From positions 186,001 through 250,000 of the forward strand of contig JABLUY010000010.1 of the NCBI GenBank assembly GCA_013306675.1: a stretch of 64,000 nt of DNA, in the 5' to 3' direction. Below the pieces are notes generated by a model that saw only the letters and a program-made list of their open reading frames with translations, was not told the origin of the DNA and made no database searches. Positions 10,855-21,249 of this stretch are shown here, piece after piece (the stretch's first letter is position 1; each line of letters starts with the position of its first letter). A program made the translations under genes and the position numbers. Origin of the DNA: Thraustochytrium sp. TN22 (taxonomy: Eukaryota; Sar; Bigyra; Thraustochytrida; Thraustochytriidae).

Positions 10855-12530
10855 ATGGCATCGGCGAGGCCTAACCACCGCGTGGAGGACGACAGCGACA
10901 GCGACAGCGACAGCGAGTTCGTGCCCCTGGACAAGCGGGACACAGGGGACGAAGACGAAGAAGGAGAGGAGCTTGGCGACGAGGATGCTCGTGCTGAGGC
11001 CGCTGCGCAGCAAGACTTCGAAGACATACTTGCGTTGGTCGACGAACCGACGCGTGGTGCGAGTGCATGTTCGAGGTCGGCCTCATTCAGCACAAGACCG
11101 TTCCGGGGCTCGCAGTCCCGCCGGATGGAGTCGCCCGCGTCCGGCTTCCAGGCGCGGAGTGCGACGCATCGTCAGTACTATGCAGCGTCGAGATCAAGAC
11201 GCGCGTCGCGCCTGGAGGCGCGGTAGACGCACGTATCGTGAGCACCCAGATGAACACGTGGGGGACGAGACTTGGTGGAAGGCCATACCTGCCGAGCACC
11301 GCGCGCAAGTCTTGCACCAAGCTGTGGTCCTCCAAATCGATCACGTGCTCTACGTTGCTGCCAGCACGAGTTCGTGTTTGTACGCCTGCCTCGTTGAAGT
11401 GCCTCCGGACGCCCGGCTCGCCATGGAGCGCGCTCTGAAACCGTGGGCGGACAAGCTCACGACATGGGCGCACCAGAGCATCGACAGCGGGTGCGCCGCC
11501 CAAGCCACCTGCCATCTTCGGCGAGGAGGAGGGGGCGGTGCTGAGCTCGCACTTCCGGCTGTGGCGCGCCATGCGCAAGCTTGTCGCTCTGAAGGGGCCC
11601 ATGCGGCCCGTGCATGTCATCAAGTGCTTACCGCAGGAGCTATACAACGTCGCAAAGGGCGGCGTCGACGGAAGCACACAGTACGTGGAGCAGATCACCA
11701 ACACGCAGTGCATGAATCTGAGCTGCGACCAGAACATCGCGTTGCGCACGTACAAGCAGCTCGTTGTCAACGCCATCGTGGTCTACCGCTACTTACAGGC
11801 TGCGAGGAAGAGCAACCTCGAAGACAGCGACGGGCTAAAGGCCCTCCGCGACAAGGTGAACCGCTCTGAAGCGCTCAGCACTGTCTCGTTCCGCCTCACT
11901 GTCGACATGGTCCGTCACGTCTACAGGAGCAGGCAGCTCGATACGGCGCAGGTGGAGTTCAACATGCAGCCAAGCATGCCCAAGCCCACTGGGCTCACCA
12001 GGGAAGCGGCGAGGGACCTCGTGACCGCCGGTAAGCGCAAGCGAACCCCCGAGTTGCAGAAGTTCTTCAACCACGGCCAAGCCCGCGACATCCGCCTCGA
12101 TGCCGCACTGCAACATGACTCAGAGGCAGCGGGAAAGGCATCCTTCAACGCCAACAACAAGAGGATTCCCGCCAAGCGGCTCTGCGTCATCTGCGGCAAG
12201 CAAACGCACCGTCGTTGCACCATCTGCGGTGTGCCTCTGCACGTGTTCATGAGAAAGAATGAACGCACAACCTGCTTTTCCAAGTGGCACACGCGCGTGC
12301 GCGTCGAGCCTCACGAAGGCTTCAAGAAGCGCAAGACAAACGTCAACGGAACACCTTCGCCCATTTGCCTCGATCATGTCGATTCGAGCAGCGCCAGTGC
12401 CTCGTCCGGTACCCCTACAGCGCAGAGCAGGAACGACCACGTAGCCCAAGCCAGCTACACCGACACCCCATCAAGCCATAGTTCAAGATCCTCTCGCAGC
12501 AGCCTCAGCACGAGTCCATCGTGCCCTTGA
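10855..12530 (+). pseudogene. Decayed piggyBac-like element gene with a YqaJ-nuclease-like segment
   Basis: The coding signal lies in pieces spread over the three forward frames. First: an acidic N-terminus from ATG 10855 (DDSDSDSDSEFVPLD). Second, about 11045-11240: a stretch like YqaJ / PD-(D/E)XK nucleases (GLIQHKTVPGLAVPPDG, then SVEIKTRV). Third, about 11240-11500: EHRAQVLHQAVVLQIDHVLY, as in the rest of a YqaJ fold. Fourth, 11538-12530 (330 codons): a piggyBac-like end with NVAKGGVDGSTQYVEQ, VVNAIVVYRYL and a zinc-ribbon tail (CVICGKQTHRRCTICGVPL, then CFSKWHT). The frame changes at least three times, so it is most likely a dead copy; unrecognised introns are the alternative. It is AT-richer than its neighbours, which fits a mobile origin. 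The cysteine-rich tail and GGVD motif are the strongest family evidence. Confidence 0.55.
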
Positions 12531-12972
12531 TGCAGCCCAAGTTGGCCTCAGCATCCGCACAGGCCAGTCGGAAGTGACCAACACTTTACGCTTCCATACA
12601 AACCCAGTAGTTGAAAGTTCCAAAAATGATTAGAATCATGATAGCAACAGGTCAGTCGAGCGCAAGCAGGAGAGCCGATTTACTAGGGATAATATGGCTA
12701 TCCTGATTAAACTCCGTCTAGGGCGATGGGATTGGGCTATGCATGATGTACCAAGGCTTTACCAGAACCTATCTTTCTGATTCCTGATGAGGAAAGTCAT
12801 CGCGCACACGAGACCAAGCAAGTGAACGAATTGGCCGCAAGAACCCAAACAATTCCGCCATTCATTGCCCGAAATTCATTGCCCGCAAATAAATAACGAA
12901 CAGCGAGCGAGCGACTCTCGGCCCGCCGCCGCCAATCGACCGCAAGCGAACACGCCTTGACCAATCAAACAA
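12531..12972. other. AT-richer intergenic region right of the decayed element
   Basis: No coding sequence. Noticeably richer in A/T than the rest of the window, so possibly residual element DNA. Contains ATTCATTGCCCG twice in tandem (about 12859-12886) and AATAAATAA near 12888. A right-hand terminal repeat matching the left flank was looked for and not seen. Confidence 0.4.
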
Positions 12973-13716
12973 TCAAAGATCACTGCTCTCTTGCATCCGG
13001 CAGACCTCTTGATCCAAGCGCACGCACTGGTCCGTGCCAGAAAACGAGGGCAGGTCCGTCAGGTTGTACTTTTCGCGCAGCGCAGGCGGCAAAAAGCGCC
13101 CGCCCAAGTAGTGGTACTCGCCCGTGAAGCGAGCGGCGCACAGCTTGGGCGCCGTCAACGAAATGAGCATGGACGGCCGCAGACCGTCGCCCGTCTCGTC
13201 GCCCTTCTCCACATCCCAACCCGAGGGCACGTCCACGGACGCAATGGGCAGGTCGGTCGCCCTGAGGCAGTCCATCACCTTGTCAAAGGGAGCGCGCGCG
13301 CCGCCCGACGGCGAGAAGGAGAACCCAAAGACCGCGTCCACGACCACGTCGTAGTCCGCCTTGGCAAAGCTGTCCGGGGTCTCTTCCAAGACCGGCACGT
13401 CCAGAGCGTGCAGCTGCGTCAGGAGGCCCTTGTAGATCTTGCCCGACTCGTTGTCCTTGGGCGGCTTCGGGTACAGCACCGTCGGCGCGTACCCAAAGTG
13501 CAGCAGGTGCCGCGCCGCCACCAGCCCGTCGCCGCCGTTGTTGCCCGGACCGCACACCACGAGCAGCCGCGTCGCCACGGGCCAGACTGCCGCCAGTGCG
13601 CACGCCACGGAAAGGCCCGCCAGCTCCATGAGGCTCTCCAGCGCGAAGCCGCCCGTGCTCATGAGCTCCTTGTCCAGCTCCTGCGCCAGCCGCTGGCCCA
13701 GCATCAGATGTCGCAT
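12973..13716 (-). CDS. NAXE: NAD(P)HX epimerase (YjeF_N domain)
   Basis: Repairs damaged nicotinamide cofactors by interconverting the R and S epimers of NAD(P)HX so that the dehydratase can restore NAD(P)H. The 247-residue protein is a bare YjeF_N domain: QELDKELM followed by LMELAGLSVA (residues 27-42), the Rossmann-like GPGNNGGDGLVAARHL, then VVDAVFGFSFSP and SVDVPSGWDVE, which supply the acidic residues placed in the active site and K+ site of this family. It ends shortly after LTAPKLCA and FLPP, so there is no fused C-terminal dehydratase as in bacterial Nnr. The first ATG is at 13716; the frame extends a few codons further only through a TTG. Same strand as the CBP3-like gene, 372 bases downstream of its stop. 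Confidence 0.93.
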   Translation of the reverse strand: MRHLMLGQRLAQELDKELMSTGGFALESLMELAGLSVACALAAVWPVATRLLVVCGPGNNGGDGLVAARHLLHFGYAPTVLYPKPPKDNESGKIYKGLLTQLHALDVPVLEETPDSFAKADYDVVVDAVFGFSFSPSGGARAPFDKVMDCLRATDLPIASVDVPSGWDVEKGDETGDGLRPSMLISLTAPKLCAARFTGEYHYLGGRFLPPALREKYNLTDLPSFSGTDQCVRLDQEVCRMQESSDL

Positions 13717-14088
13717 CCTTCCTGCCTGACACACACGCCCCGGGCGCAAGCACTTGCGCGCGCGCTTCTGTCAGTCGCTGCGTCTCTGCCTGCCGCGTTG
13801 GGCCTTGCGAAGAAGCCGTCGCCGACCGTGACGTCCCTCACTGTCAGGCTCGATCCGTGATTGATTCTCGAGCCTCGGACGAGGCGGATGCCCTGCTCAG
13901 ACTTGGATCCAAGTGGTTTGGCGATCGATGATCCGCCCGGCATCAGCCGGCACCCGCGCAACAACAGCAGCATCAGCACGACAGTGGAGACAAGAAATTC
14001 GTTCATCATTGTGTGCTTTTGTAAAAGAAAAAAAGGGAGAGCAAGGTAGGCAGGCTTGCGGACTAGCTCGCGAGCAGACTCTCTCTCT
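13717..14088. other. Intergenic region between CBP3-like gene and NAXE
   Basis: Holds the 3' end of the CBP3-like gene and the promoter of NAXE, both on the minus strand. An AT-rich patch (about 13990-14040, including a run of A/G on the plus strand) may carry the termination signal. No gene seen. Confidence 0.4.
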
Positions 14089-15015
14089 TCAGACGCCGCC
14101 CGGCTTGGTCCAGGAGGTCTCGCGCGTCTCGACGTTCCACCAGTAAGTACGGCCGTCCGCGGCGAGCGCCGGACGCCATAATGAGTCGAGCTCCGCCGGC
14201 CGCGCGTCAAGCTCAAGCCAGGACAGCTTGCCCTCAAAGACCGCCTCGCGGTCCAGACGGTCCAGACTGCTAATCTGGTTGCGCACATAGTCGGCCAGGC
14301 GAAAGACGCAGTCGTCCGACACGGTCTCGTCGCTCTGGTACACGTTGCGCCACAGCGCGCTGCCGAGCTCCAAGTTGTCGTCATTGGTGATGTTGAGCCC
14401 GTGGTCGTACGAGATGGCTGCCGCGAAGCACTTCTTCTGCACCTCCGACAGGTGCTTGTTTACCGTCAGCTCGTGCACGCCCGTGGACCGCACGTGGCGC
14501 GTCGTCTGCTCCCAGCAGCTGTCAAAGAGGGACTCCTGCAGGTCGCGGCCGCCCTCGTCCTCGACCAGCAGCCGCCGGTGCACCATCCACACGTGCAGCA
14601 TTGTCAGCTGCTGGCGCCGGTGGAAGTTCTGCACGTCCAGCCAGTCAAAGTTCAGGCCGAACGACGCGACCTTGTTCACAATCTGCGCCTGCTCCTCGCA
14701 GCTACGGTAGAGCGCCTGCCCGTGCCGCAGGTCCAGACTCTCCTTGCTGTAGAACCCCAGCAGCCGCAGAATCCAGCCATAACGCTGCTTCCACACCGAC
14801 TCCTGGCCCTCTAGCGTCGCGAACGACCCGCCAGGCCCCGCGTGCACCTCCTGCGCCGCCACCGGCGTCGGCGTCGGCGTCGGCGTCTGCTGCTGCTGCT
14901 GCGAGCTGCCGCCGTGCAGCAGCGCCGACCGCGCCGGCGCCTCCACGAGCTGCACGCCGCGCGTCAGCGGCACCAACCGCCGCAGCGCCGGCCGCGCCAC
15001 GCGTTGCGCCAGCAT
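14089..15015 (-). CDS. CBP3/UQCC1-type ubiquinol-cytochrome c chaperone with C-terminal WW domain
   Basis: The family (yeast Cbp3, human UQCC1) helps translate and assemble cytochrome b of respiratory complex III in mitochondria. The 308-residue protein begins with an Arg-rich, acid-free presequence (MLAQRVARPALRRLVPL), fitting mitochondrial import, then a Gln/Thr-Pro linker. The Ubiq_cyt_C_chap region spans about residues 85-235: SFGLNFDWLDVQNFHRRQQL, LTMLHVWMVHRRLL, ESLFDSCWEQTTRHVR and KKCFAAAISYDHGL match the family pattern FxxW..LHVWLL...FxDxExRxR...AYDxGL. Residues about 278-305 form a WW domain (two spaced Trp with GRTYWWNVETRETSWTKP between them), which ordinary Cbp3 proteins lack. 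Start is the first ATG (15015). No intron is needed. Confidence 0.85.
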   Translation of the reverse strand: MLAQRVARPALRRLVPLTRGVQLVEAPARSALLHGGSSQQQQQTPTPTPTPVAAQEVHAGPGGSFATLEGQESVWKQRYGWILRLLGFYSKESLDLRHGQALYRSCEEQAQIVNKVASFGLNFDWLDVQNFHRRQQLTMLHVWMVHRRLLVEDEGGRDLQESLFDSCWEQTTRHVRSTGVHELTVNKHLSEVQKKCFAAAISYDHGLNITNDDNLELGSALWRNVYQSDETVSDDCVFRLADYVRNQISSLDRLDREAVFEGKLSWLELDARPAELDSLWRPALAADGRTYWWNVETRETSWTKPGGV

Positions 15016-16332
15016 CCTGCTCTTGCCGCCGCCGCGCGCGCGCTTCTAGCCCGAGCCGCGCCTCGCGGCCACCCGCTCGCCGCCACTGTCGCCGCGCCCC
15101 GATCCCGGCCGCTCCGCTCCGCTCCGCTCGCGCTCGAGCAGGCGCTCGCGTTCGCGCTTGCGCTCGCGCGCGCCGCCGCCGCCGCCGCTACTGCCGCCGC
15201 CGCCGCCGCCTCGCGCGCTCCGGTTCTGCCGGCCGCACTGCAGCGCCGGCCTGTCGCTGTCGTCGCGCGCCAGCTACGGGCGCCTCGGCGCGGCCCAGGC
15301 CGTCGCCGCCGCGGCCGCCAGCCGCGCCGGGTACGAGCCGGCCGCCTCCGAGTCGCAGCGAGAGGGCGAGCTCGCGCTGGACTCGCGAGGCGAGAGGGCG
15401 AGCTCGCGCCGGACTCGCGAGGCGAGGGCGCAGCGGGCGAGGCCGCGCGGGCTCCGGACGCACGGGTCGCAGCGCGCACGAGCGGCGAGAGGGCGGGGAG
15501 CACGAGGAGGACTGCGTAGACGAGCGGGGACGAGCGGGACGAGGGCAAGAGGCCGAGGAGGAGAGGACAAGGGCACGGCCAAGGAGGGGGATGCGGGACC
15601 GGGGGAGAGTGAGGAGGATCGCCGAGCGAGAAGGGACGGCGAAGGCGGGGACGAGGACGGATGGGAAATGAGGCGATGAACACGGAGGAAGGCGTTCGTT
15701 TCGTTGAGGTGCGATGTGTATGGAGCGAATTGGGTTGACCTGCCTGACCGTGCCTTTGACTGACTGACTGACTGACTGTGAGTTTGCACGGCTACTACAG
15801 AGAAGACAGGCGGTCAGAACCTTCTTCATCCTTCTCCCCTGAAGCTCCCTGAAGCCCCTGAAGACTTCAACCATCGTCGATCGCGTCCATTAGCCGACTG
15901 TATTAGCTGCGACTGCCGCATTGTTAATGGCACCTTAGCAGTAAGTTGGGGTCCAACGTTGAACTTGAGAAGCTTTCACAAAAGGCTTGGTTGCAGTGGA
16001 AAAAAAGAAAGCGGTACACACCCTATTGAGAATCAGGGTCCGCGCGCGCGGAGAAAGCGAACCAAGCGCACTGGCGAGCAAGGCCGAGCGAGGCCGAGCA
16101 AGGCCGAGCAAGGCCGAGCAAGGCCAAGCAAGTGCAAGACCAAGCAGGGCCACGTGCAGTGGCGCGCAGGCGCGCCAAGGCCGCGCCAAGGCCGCACAAA
16201 GGCCGCACCGAGGCCGCGCCAAGGCTTCGTCCAGGCCGTGCGCGCCAAGGCCGTGCGCCAAGGCCAAGGCCAAGGCCAAGGAGCTAGCGCGCTTTGGCGC
16301 TCTTTGACGCGTTCAAGGACGGCACTCTCACG
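15016..16332. other. Divergent intergenic region, CBP3-like (-) and EF-hand (+)
   Basis: A 1.3-kb shared upstream region. 15050-15260 is a C/G-rich run of CTCGC-type and GCC repeats next to the CBP3-like start. 15360-15430 contains two near-identical GGCGAGAGGGCGAGCTCGCG units. 15530-15670 is purine-rich. GACT repeats lie at about 15758-15780, and 15690-16020 is AT-richer. A minisatellite (listed separately) abuts the EF-hand start. No gene seen. Confidence 0.5.
16076..16290 (+). repeat. Minisatellite of AAGGCCGAGC/AAGGCCGCGCC units
   Basis: About five tandem copies of a 10-bp AAGGCCGAGC unit (16076-16135) are followed by a more degenerate array of AAGGCCGCGCC-like and AAGGCC units running to about 16280. 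It ends about 45 bases before the EF-hand start codon, so it probably lies in the promoter or 5' UTR. Confidence 0.75.
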
Positions 16333-17691
16333 ATGGCGTCGCCGATGGAGCGCGGGCGACGGCTGGCGGCGCAGCGCAAGGACGCGGCACGCGAGGTCTT
16401 CGCGCGGCAGCTGACGCAGAATGTGGACGTGGAGACGCTGTTGCTGGACAAACTCATGCAGCGGTCGCGCGGCGGGTCGAACGGAATCTTGCAGCAGTTC
16501 CGCAAGCTGGACCTGAGCGAGGGCGGCACAGAGGCGGAGATCAGCTTTCCAGACTTCAAAAAGTGCCTAGCGCGCTTTGGGCTGGACGGGCTGCGCGAGG
16601 AGGACGCGCGCAAGCTCTTCGACAAGTACGACTCGGACGGGAGCGGCGGCATCAGCCTGCAGGAGTTCGCCAACAACGTGGTCAAGGCGACGCATTCCAT
16701 CTCGACCATCGGGCGCTCCGCGACGGACCATCAGGATGCGGCCCGTGCGCGTGAGCGCGCGCGCATTCTGAAGCAGACGGCCATGCGCACGAGCTGGAAG
16801 ACCATCAGTGTCGACGCGGAGCGCCTGCTGCAGCAAAAGATCGAGGAGCGACTCAAGGGCGGCCCACACTCGCTGCGGCTGGCCTTTCGCAAATTCAACA
16901 ATGACCGCCGAGGTGACAGCGCCATCTCCTTTGAAGAGTTCGGCAGCACACTCGCCAAGATGGGCCTCGAGGGTCTCTCAGAGAAGGACCTGCGCGTGCT
17001 CTTCGATCGCTTCGACGACGATAAGAACGGCACCATCGAGTACTCGGAGTTTGTCGAGTTCGTGCTCAAGAGCAACGCGCGCCACAACGGGCTCAAGATT
17101 GCCAACCCTTTGGCTGCCGACAAGAACGCGGCGCGCCTGCGCGCGCAGGCGCTCGCCAACCAAGAGCGCCGCAGCAAGCTGCACTGGGACTACGCGGCAG
17201 ACCACGTCGACATCGAGACCATGGTCGTCGAAAAAGTGCAGCAGAAGCTCAAGTCCGGTCCGCACGCGCTGCGCCGCGCCTTCGGGCTCTTCGACTCGGA
17301 CCACGGCGACGCCGCCGAGATCTCGCGCGAGGCTTTTCGCCGCGGCCTCGAGGAGCTCGGATTCGTGGACATCCCCGACAAACTCGTCAAGCGCATCTTC
17401 GCCAAGTACGACACCTCCGGTGACGGCATCATTTCCTTCCGCGAGTTCATCGCGCAGATGGAGCATCCGTCCCGCGTCGGAGAGCGTCCGCACTTTAATT
17501 GCTGCAAGCACTGCTGTTGCCACCGCTCCCCGGACCACCACCGCCGCAAGCGCAGGCACAAGCACCACCACGACAAGCGCACGTCCCAGCCCGTCGACTC
17601 GGCGCGCCTGCTCCGCTCAACGCGCTCCGAGGCCCACCTGCCGCCCGTCACGGGCCGCTCTCTACGCGAGCACCCGGGCCCATCACCATGA
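16333..17691 (+). CDS. EF-hand calcium-binding protein with three repeated modules and a Cys/His-rich tail
   Basis: A 452-residue protein built of three homologous modules of about 125 residues. Each begins with a helix after VDVETLLLDK / VDAERLLQQK / VDIETMVVEK, followed by a degenerate first EF hand and a better second one: DKYDSDGSGGIS (near residue 97), DRFDDDKNGTIE (near 225) and AKYDTSGDGIIS (near 357, first Asp replaced by Ala). At about residue 390 comes FNCCKHCCCH and then a run of Arg/Lys/His. That tail could bind metal or, through its cysteines, be lipidated; both are guesses. The ATG at 16333 is chosen because the 13 codons upstream begin at a TTG. An AATAAA follows 11 bases after the stop. 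Calcium sensing, possibly cytoskeletal or flagellar, is likely but no specific partner is evident. Confidence 0.85.
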   Translation: MASPMERGRRLAAQRKDAAREVFARQLTQNVDVETLLLDKLMQRSRGGSNGILQQFRKLDLSEGGTEAEISFPDFKKCLARFGLDGLREEDARKLFDKYDSDGSGGISLQEFANNVVKATHSISTIGRSATDHQDAARARERARILKQTAMRTSWKTISVDAERLLQQKIEERLKGGPHSLRLAFRKFNNDRRGDSAISFEEFGSTLAKMGLEGLSEKDLRVLFDRFDDDKNGTIEYSEFVEFVLKSNARHNGLKIANPLAADKNAARLRAQALANQERRSKLHWDYAADHVDIETMVVEKVQQKLKSGPHALRRAFGLFDSDHGDAAEISREAFRRGLEELGFVDIPDKLVKRIFAKYDTSGDGIISFREFIAQMEHPSRVGERPHFNCCKHCCCHRSPDHHRRKRRHKHHHDKRTSQPVDSARLLRSTRSEAHLPPVTGRSLREHPGPSP

Positions 17692-18252
17692 TAAGCTTCG
17701 CGAATAAAGTCACTTGATGATGGTCGCCGCGATGGCGTGATTTCCCTGCCTCTCAAATCGAAGCTCTAGCTTTGACGGCGACCTGGCGACCTCGTGACCA
17801 TGTGCCCGCACAAGGCAGTGTCAATGATTGTCACCTCACTGCCTTTTTCCATCCCACTGCTCGCACGTGCTCGGCTCGAAGCTCTGGTCACGACGTCATC
17901 GCCCTGCAGAACGCGCAGCCCGTAAAGCTCGTGCACCTCGTGCGCAGCGCCCGCACAGCTCGCGCACAGCTCGCGTGCAGCTCACGTGCAGCTCACGTGC
18001 AGCTTGTGCACAGCAAGACCATGATCTCCTTCCTTCGCTTCCTTCTCCTCCTTGTCCTCGTTCTCCGCCTCCTCCTCCCTTTGCCCTCCTCCTCCGCCTC
18101 CTCCTCTTTTCGCCCTCCTCCTCGTCCTCCTCGTCCGGGTTGTACTCCTCGTCCTCCCACCCAAGGAGCACGAGCCGTCGTGCCGCACAGAAAAGCAGTA
18201 CAAAGCCTGAGCAAAGCGGAGCGCCGGCGACCGCGAGCGCGAGCGCGGGGCG
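17692..18252. other. Upstream region of the WDR6-like gene with CACGTG repeats and a pyrimidine tract
   Basis: 17927-18012 carries tandem 11-12-bp units of the form GCAGCTCACGTG / ACAGCTCGCGC, giving two perfect CACGTG (E-box/G-box) palindromes and several near misses. 18040-18160 is an almost pure C/T tract on the plus strand (CCTCCTCC and variants). Both lie within 330 bases upstream of the ATG at 18253, so they are good candidates for core-promoter elements. No gene seen. Confidence 0.5.
17703..17708 (+). terminator. Polyadenylation signal AATAAA of the EF-hand gene
   Basis: A canonical AATAAA starts 11 bases after the TGA at 17689-17691. This implies a very short 3' UTR. No experimental cleavage site is visible from sequence alone. 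Confidence 0.5.
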
Positions 18253-21218
18253 ATGGCGGCGGCGGCGGCGGCGACGGCGAGCCCCGTCAGCGGCGCGCTG
18301 GTGCCGCTGACGGCGCTCGGGTTCTGGGACGCCGAGGTGGACGCAGGCCGTGATGGCGCGGCGGCCCCGTCGACGGGTGGCAGCCGCAGCGAGACGCTGC
18401 TGCTCGCCGGCGCTGGCAGCGACGTGAGGAGCTACAGGCTGCGCGAGGCAGACGAGGGCGAGTGGACGCTGGTCTGCGTCCAGGCGATGCTGTACGTAGA
18501 GCAGGACGAGCCAAGGCGGGGAAAAAGGGACAGCTGACTGACGACCACGGGACGAGCGCCCAGGCCGACCGCCGTCGTGCACGGGTTCGCCAAGGGCGCG
18601 GACCAAAGGCGATGCGCAGTCTTCGGGCACCGGCACGTCAAGGTCTGCACGTGGACCGCGCGCGGTCTGCGCGAGCAGAGCGAGCTGGACAGCGTCTGCG
18701 ACCTGATCTGGGATGCGACGTGGGCGGGCCGCGAGCGGCTGGCCGTCGGCACGGCGCAGGGCTTCGTGGAGGTGCACAGCGAGGAAAGCGGCGCCTGGAC
18801 ACGTACGCACCGCGTGCTGTGCACGGCGCGCTGCATCTTGTACTCGCTGGCGTTCTCGCCGGTCGCATCGAGCGAGGCACCCGGGCTCGAGCTTGCCTCC
18901 GGCACGGTCTTCGGCGAGATCCTCGTGTGGGATGGCGCGAGCGAGCACGGCGAGCCGCGCGAGCGCCTGGGCGGCCACCGCGGGCCGATCTTTCGCGTGC
19001 AGTGGAACGGGGCGGGCGATCGCCTCTGCAGCGTGGGCGACGACCGCACGGTGCGCGTGTGGAGTCGCAGGTCGCGCGAGGGCTTTGCGCAGCTGTGGAA
19101 GTCCTTTGGCCACAATGCGCGCGTGTGGGACTGCGCTTTCGTGGGGCCCATGCAAGCCGTGGTCAGCGTGGGCGAGGACCGCCAGGTGCGCGTGTGGCGC
19201 GAGGACGATGGCCAGCCGCTAGCGCTGCTCGAGGCGCACTTCGGCCGCAACATCTGGCGCTGTGCCGCGCTGTGCCGCGACGACGTTTGCCTGCTCTTCA
19301 CTGCCGCGGCAGACACCTCCATCAAGGTCCTCGACCTTCAGCGCGAGGTGGCCTCGCGCGAAGCCATGGGCGGCCTGTTGCGGCTCGCCTGCACCGAGAC
19401 CGACCAGGCGCCGCCGCGGCAGGGCGCGAAGCGCAAGCGCAGCAAGGCCGCCAACGCGTACGTCTTCGATATCAAGCGTGTGGCGCCAGCAGCCTGGCCC
19501 GCCATGCGTCTGCTGGTCGTGCACTCGGACGGTGCGCTCTTTGGGGTCGACGGGGGCTGCCCCAAGGACAGCGCGGACCGCTCCTGGACCCTGCTACTCG
19601 AGGCGGGAGCCGGCGCCGATGCGCTGCGGCCATCTTGCGTGCACGTGAGCGGCGCCGACGTTCTTATCGGCACCTTGGACGGCAAGGTCGCCGTCCTGCG
19701 AGACACCACGGGCGGCGCCTTCGACACGGCGGTTGAGCGCATCGCCTTGCTCACCGTCTTCGCGGAGCCGGCCCTCTCCGTCGCGCAGCTCCTGCTGTGC
19801 GAGGGCGGCCGCGCGTTGGGCGCCACGGCCGGCGGCAGCGGCAGGCTGAGTGTGTGGGACCTGGTCCGGGACGGGCCGGGCGCCGCTCTGGCGCTGCGCG
19901 AGCGCTTCTCCGCCGAGCCCAAGGACGTCAAGGTGCACGTGTACACAGCGATTGCGGAGCTGGAGGACGAGCGGACCGTGGTGCTGGGTAGCTCGCGAGG
20001 CAGCCTGCACTGGGTCTCCACAGCCGGCGGAAGCGCCGAGATGCGCAGCATTGCGCGCGTGCACGGCTCGTGCAAGGTCGTCTGCCTCAAGGCGCGCGGT
20101 GGCGCGCTCTTCAGCGCTGGCCACAACGGCGGCATCGTCAAGTTTGTGCCGCGCCGCGCCGAGGACGGCGAGGTGGTCGGTCTGGTTCCCGTGCGCGATG
20201 TGCGCCTTATGCATGCTGTGCAGCACATCAACGAGCTGGCCTGGATCGGCGGCGACCTGGTGGCGGCCGGCTTCGACTACACGGACTTCGTTGTTTGGAA
20301 CGTGGACCAGGATGTGCCGCTGCTGCGCGACCGCACGGGCGGCTGGAAGCGGCCGCACGCTGTTGTGCTAGGCCCCAACCCTTTCGAGCAGTGCGCGGTC
20401 TTTTGCTCGGAGTCTTCGCAGGAGCGGCGCGCGCGCGGCGCGCCAGCGAACGAGCTGGCCTTGCTCCGCGTGGGCCGCCGCGCGGCGCCCACCGCGCGCC
20501 GTCTCGGCGCCGGTTCATCGCTCGGCAACGTGTTCCACTGCCGCGGTGTCTGGACGGCACGGTGGTTGCCGGCGCCCTACGCAGACTGCGCGGTTTTCGG
20601 CTGCGAGGACGGCTTGCTCTCGCTCGTGCGCACGGTCGAGTCCGGCGAGACCACGAGTGCCGCCGGTGGGCTGGCGCTGCGCGTCCTATCGCGCCATCAT
20701 CGCGAGCGCGGTGTGCGGTGTGCCTGCGTGGCGCAGGGTCCCACTGCGTACCCGGTGCTGGTCCTCACGGGCAGTACGAACCAAGTGTTGCGCGCGTGGC
20801 ACGCCGACCCGGATGCGGAGGACAGCCTTGTGCTCCTGGCCGAGTCGCGGCCCGTCAACGAGCTGAGCGCGGGCGGAATGGGCGGCGACGACGGCGAGGA
20901 GGAAGGGGAAGAGGAAGAGGAGACGGATGGCGTGGCTGCCGCACAGCGCGTGCTGGGCATTTTCGCACATGACGGCCTCGTCGTGGTGGGCACCTCGACC
21001 GGCGCCTTGGTGGCGTACGACCTACAGCTCGCGGGCGGCGCGGACGGGGCCGGTGCCGACAAGAAGGAGGAGGAAGAGGACGGCGAGGATGCTACAGCTG
21101 CGGCCATGCCCCCCTCACGGGCCTCCCGGAGGCGCACGGAGACTCGCTTGCCGCTGCCGGGCAGCTTTCGGCTGCTCGGTGAGTTGCATACCCAGCGCGG
21201 GGTGGCGGGAGACCCGCA

Positions 21219-21249
<31 letters not shown>

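Noticed and set aside
10440-12970. Terminal inverted repeats or TTAA target-site duplications around the decayed piggyBac-like gene
   Set aside because: TTAA occurs at about 10484 and 12705, but the sequences inward from them do not match as inverted repeats, so element ends were not called.
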